A stretch of 7,871 nucleotides of DNA, taken from positions 1 to 7,871 of the forward strand of contig JAFDCW010000169.1 of the NCBI GenBank assembly GCA_019312705.1, read 5' to 3'. This stretch comes from Deltaproteobacteria bacterium. Lineage in GTDB: Bacteria > Myxococcota > Polyangia > Polyangiales > B10-G4. The position numbers and the translations under genes were made by a program. A model generated the notes under the pieces. The model saw only the letters and a program-made list of their open reading frames with translations. It was not told the DNA's origin and did no database searches. The stretch's first letter is position 1. Every line of letters starts with the position of its first letter. Of the stretch, positions 5,729-7,871 are shown in pieces.

Positions 5729-6589
5729 ATGACGGAACGGCAGATCAAACGCGTCGCAGTCCTCGGCGCAGGCACCATGGGCCACGGCATCGCGCAGGCC
5801 GCGGCGACCGCCGGGATGACGGTCATCATCCGCGACGTGAACGAGGAAGTCCTCGGCGCGGCGAAGGGCAAAATCGAAAAGAGCCTCGCCAAGCTGGCCT
5901 CGAAGGGAAAGATCGAAGAGAGCGTACGAGACTCCGCCCTCGCGGCGATCTCGACCTCGACGGACCTCGAAGAGGCGGTGAAAGACGCCGACCTCGTAGT
6001 CGAGGCCATCCCCGAGGTGATGACCCTGAAGGTCGAGACCTTCACCGCCCTCGACCGCCTCGCTCCGGCCCATGCCCTCCTCGGGACGAATACGTCGTCG
6101 CTCAGCGTCACGGAAATCGCCGGTGTCGTCGCCGACCCGGGACGCGTCGTGGGCATGCACTTCTTCAACCCCGTGCCCATCATGAAGCTGCTCGAAGTGG
6201 TGCGCGGCCTCCGGACGAGCGATGAGAGCGTCGCCGCCGCCCGATCCTTCGGGGAGCGTCTCGGCAAGACGCCGATCGTCGTCCGCGACTGGCCCGGCTT
6301 CGCGAGCAGCCGCCTCGGAGTAGCCCTCGGTGCCGAAGCGATTCGCATGCTCCAAGAGGGTGTCGCGAGCCCCGAGGACATCGACACGGCGATGGAGCTC
6401 GGCTACCGCCACCCAATGGGCCCGCTGCGCCTGACCGACCTCGTCGGCCTCGATGTACGCCTGTCGATCCTCGACCACCTGCACCGCGAACTCGGCGAAC
6501 AGTTCCGGCCGCCGACCCTGCTCCGGCAGATGGTCCGCGCCGGCAAGCTCGGCCGGAAGAGCGGCGAGGGCTTCTACAAGTACGACTGA
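5729..6589 (+). CDS. 3-hydroxyacyl-CoA dehydrogenase (3-hydroxybutyryl-CoA dehydrogenase type)
   Basis: This 286-residue protein has the full length and motifs of the short monofunctional family (Hbd/PaaH-like). The enzyme oxidises (S)-3-hydroxyacyl-CoA to 3-ketoacyl-CoA with NAD, or runs in reverse, in beta-oxidation, butyrate or polyhydroxybutyrate metabolism in the cytoplasm. The N-terminal Rossmann fold shows GAGTMG at 13-18 and the acidic D36 that favours NAD over NADP. E96 (VVEAIPE) and S123 (NTSSLS) line the active site. The catalytic pair is H144 and E156 in HFFNPVPIMKLLE, spaced 12 apart as in human HADH (His158/Glu170). The helical C-terminal domain contains ELGYRHPMGPLRLTDLVGLD and ends GEGFYKYD. 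The position of the family's usual Asn (Asn208 in human HADH) is Ser194 here (PGFASSRL). No clear Shine-Dalgarno precedes the ATG. It is the first gene of a tight three-gene plus-strand unit. Whether the physiological substrate is short- or medium-chain cannot be read from sequence. Confidence 0.95.
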   Translation: MTERQIKRVAVLGAGTMGHGIAQAAATAGMTVIIRDVNEEVLGAAKGKIEKSLAKLASKGKIEESVRDSALAAISTSTDLEEAVKDADLVVEAIPEVMTLKVETFTALDRLAPAHALLGTNTSSLSVTEIAGVVADPGRVVGMHFFNPVPIMKLLEVVRGLRTSDESVAAARSFGERLGKTPIVVRDWPGFASSRLGVALGAEAIRMLQEGVASPEDIDTAMELGYRHPMGPLRLTDLVGLDVRLSILDHLHRELGEQFRPPTLLRQMVRAGKLGRKSGEGFYKYD

Positions 6590-6599
6590 AAGGCACCCC

Positions 6600-6878
6600 A
6601 TGAGCGACGAAGAGAACAAACACTCCGGCACCGACAAGGTTCGCAACCACGTCGACGACGCCCTCGACGAACTGCAAGGCATCGCCGACAAGATTCGCCT
6701 CAACGTGCACCTCGGCTCGAAGGAGGCGCAGGATCATTGGGCGGAGCTGGAGCCGAGGCTGCAGGAGCTTCAGCAAGAGACCGAAAAGGTCGTCAAGCGC
6801 ACCACCGCCGAGGGCAAGGACCTCGCGGCCGACCTGAAAGAGCGGTTCCTAAAGCTCAAGAAGGACATCGGGGCCTGA
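6600..6878 (+). CDS. Small charged alpha-helical protein, possible coiled coil
   Basis: This 92-residue protein starts 10 bases after the dehydrogenase stop, with AAGG six to seven bases before the ATG. It has no Cys, signal peptide or membrane segment and is rich in Glu, Lys, Asp, Leu and Ala. From about residue 14 to 90 it shows helix-favouring heptad-like spacing (VDDALDELQGIADKIRL, then LEPRLQELQQETEKVV, then LAADLKERFLKLKKDI), so one or two long amphipathic helices are likely. The segment VHLGSKEAQDHWAELEPRL is the most distinctive part. I do not recognise a named family; similar small helical proteins occur as hypotheticals in myxobacteria. It is sandwiched in an operon between an acyl-CoA enzyme and a phosphohydrolase, and its 3' end overlaps the likely start of the next gene. 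A cytoplasmic accessory or lipid-surface-associated role is speculation. The frame is open further upstream, inside the dehydrogenase gene, but that part is a shadow. Confidence 0.85.
   Translation: MSDEENKHSGTDKVRNHVDDALDELQGIADKIRLNVHLGSKEAQDHWAELEPRLQELQQETEKVVKRTTAEGKDLAADLKERFLKLKKDIGA
6861..6865 (+). promoter_or_regulatory. Shine-Dalgarno AAGGA for the CTG-started phosphohydrolase gene
   Basis: AAGGA lies nine bases before CTG 6875, inside the end of the preceding gene. It supports CTG as the initiator, because no ATG, GTG or TTG sits in the region where this family's N-terminus must begin. Confidence 0.45.
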
Positions 6879-7871
6879 CCCGACTCATCGTCATCGGCCT
6901 CGACTGCGTCCCGCCAGGGCTGGTCTTCGACCGCCTGGCGGACGTGATGCCGCGGCTGACGGAGCTGCGAAGGCGGGGCACCTGGGGGGCGCTGCGGTCG
7001 ACGGTGCCGCCGATCACCGTGCCGGCCTGGACGTGCATGGTGAGCGGCCGGGACCCGGGGGAGCTCGGGCTCTACGGTTTTCGCAACCGCGTGCCCCGGA
7101 CCTACGACCTCACCGTGCCCACGTCGACGGATGTGAAGGTCAAGCGCGTCTGGGACCTGCTCGGTGAGGCGGGCAGACGGGTCGCGGCGCTCTTCGTGCC
7201 CCTGACCTGGCCGCCGACGCCGGTGCGCGGCGCCATGGCGTCGTGTTTTCTGACGCCGAGCGACGAAGACCAGTGGACCTTCCCGCGGGGCCTGAAGGGC
7301 GAGCTGACCGCGCGCCACGGCGACTACCGTATGGACGTCGCGGATTACCGCACCGACGAGAGCGAGCGCATTCTCGAAGAGCTCTACGCGATGGGCGAGC
7401 AGCACTTTGCGATGGCCCGGGACGTTTGGCAGTCCCGCGCGCCGGACTTCATGATGATGGTCGAGATGGGTCCGGACCGCTTTCACCACGCGTTCTATCG
7501 GCACCTCGACCCGGCCCACCCCGACCACGACCCGGACGACCCCTTGGTGGCCGAGGGGCGACGCTACTACGCCTTCCTCGACGCCAAGGTCGGCGAGTTC
7601 ATCGACATAGCTGGTGACGATACGACCGTAATGGTGGTCTCCGACCACGGCGCGAGATCCCTCGAGGGCGGCGTCGCCATCAACGAAATCCTGCGGCGCG
7701 AAGGGTGGCTCACCCTAAAGTCCGAGCCAGAAGGCGCCGGGCCCCTTCGCCCGGAGATGGTCGACTGGAGCCGCACCCGGGCCTGGGGGGAAGGCGGCTA
7801 CTACGCCCGCATCTTCCTCAACGTCGCCGGGCGCGAACCCGAAGGCATCGTGCCTCCAGCCGAGCAGCAGC
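6875..7871 (+). CDS. Alkaline-phosphatase-superfamily phosphohydrolase/phosphodiesterase (3' end outside window)
   Basis: The frame is open from the upstream gene to the window end. From CTG 6875 it gives 332 codons plus one base, starting (M)TRLIVIGLDC. The first beta strand and metal ligand D10 (GLDC), the nucleophile T48 in PPITVPAW, the pair D201/H205 in MGPDRFHHAF and D257/H258 in SDHGA are all present. This matches the type I phosphodiesterase/nucleotide pyrophosphatase branch, which uses two metal ions and a Thr nucleophile to cleave phosphate mono- or diesters. The last ligand, a His near the C-terminus, should lie beyond 7871. The sequence resembles the predicted phosphohydrolase/phosphomutase group (STVPPITVPAW, SGRDPGELGLYGFRNR). 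No signal peptide is seen, so it is probably cytoplasmic. Substrate is unknown. The next in-frame starts (GTG 6944, ATG 6947) would remove D10, and the nearest upstream option, TTG 6737, would add 46 residues from another gene's frame. The gene overlaps the 92-residue gene by four bases. Confidence 0.88.
   Translation, partial: MTRLIVIGLDCVPPGLVFDRLADVMPRLTELRRRGTWGALRSTVPPITVPAWTCMVSGRDPGELGLYGFRNRVPRTYDLTVPTSTDVKVKRVWDLLGEAGRRVAALFVPLTWPPTPVRGAMASCFLTPSDEDQWTFPRGLKGELTARHGDYRMDVADYRTDESERILEELYAMGEQHFAMARDVWQSRAPDFMMMVEMGPDRFHHAFYRHLDPAHPDHDPDDPLVAEGRRYYAFLDAKVGEFIDIAGDDTTVMVVSDHGARSLEGGVAINEILRREGWLTLKSEPEGAGPLRPEMVDWSRTRAWGEGGYYARIFLNVAGREPEGIVPPAEQQ

Noticed and set aside
5669..6703. 344-codon minus-strand open frame
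   Set aside because: It is antisense to the well-supported hydroxyacyl-CoA dehydrogenase and shows no family features of its own.
6770..7648. 292-codon minus-strand open frame
   Set aside because: It is antisense to the phosphohydrolase, whose metal-binding residues are all in place. The product is a Val/Arg/His-rich shadow.

Overview
This looks like a chromosomal segment from a GC-rich member of the Myxococcota (delta-proteobacteria-like, possibly Polyangia or Sandaracinaceae). The evidence is indirect: consistently G/C-ending codons, several lipoproteins with Asp-Ala-Gly-rich or Cys-rich regions just after the lipobox, a tail-fibre/fibrinogen-like secreted protein, and TTG, GTG and probably CTG start codons. 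No rRNA, tRNA, CRISPR array, transposon or phage gene block was seen. The genus cannot be fixed from the sequence alone.

Left part, minus strand (1-2695): a two-gene unit. A large lipoprotein with two carboxypeptidase-regulatory-like beta-sandwich modules (689-2695) is followed after 31 bases by an exported protein, probably an outer-membrane barrel or other envelope protein (1-657), whose C-terminus lies outside the window. Positions 2696-2965 form a 270-base divergent spacer holding a nested set of inverted repeats.

Middle, plus strand (2966-5571): a secreted 557-residue fibre-like protein has a signal peptide, an N-terminal beta domain, repeated W-x3-GVPAGFADG units encoded by near-identical 69-base repeats, two DHxH motifs and a C-terminal fibrinogen-like domain. 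Its stop overlaps (ATGA) the start of a 127-residue lipoprotein. The six post-lipobox cysteines of that lipoprotein match the spacing of CS-alpha-beta (defensin-type) folds. A second, 152-residue lipoprotein with 14 cysteines after the lipid-anchored one follows 93 bases later. The window from 1 to 5571 is therefore almost entirely cell-surface proteins.

Right part, plus strand (5729-7871): an intracellular, metabolic-looking operon. It contains an NAD-dependent 3-hydroxyacyl-CoA dehydrogenase, a 92-residue highly charged helical protein 10 bases downstream, and an alkaline-phosphatase-superfamily phosphohydrolase that runs off the window. The last gene appears to start at a CTG overlapping the previous stop codon.

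The most interesting signals are the lipoprotein with the defensin-like cysteine pattern coupled to the fibrinogen-like fibre gene, the repeat and metal-motif structure of the fibre protein, the nested inverted repeats in the divergent spacer, and the probable CTG start. I see no complete, clearly new multi-gene system.
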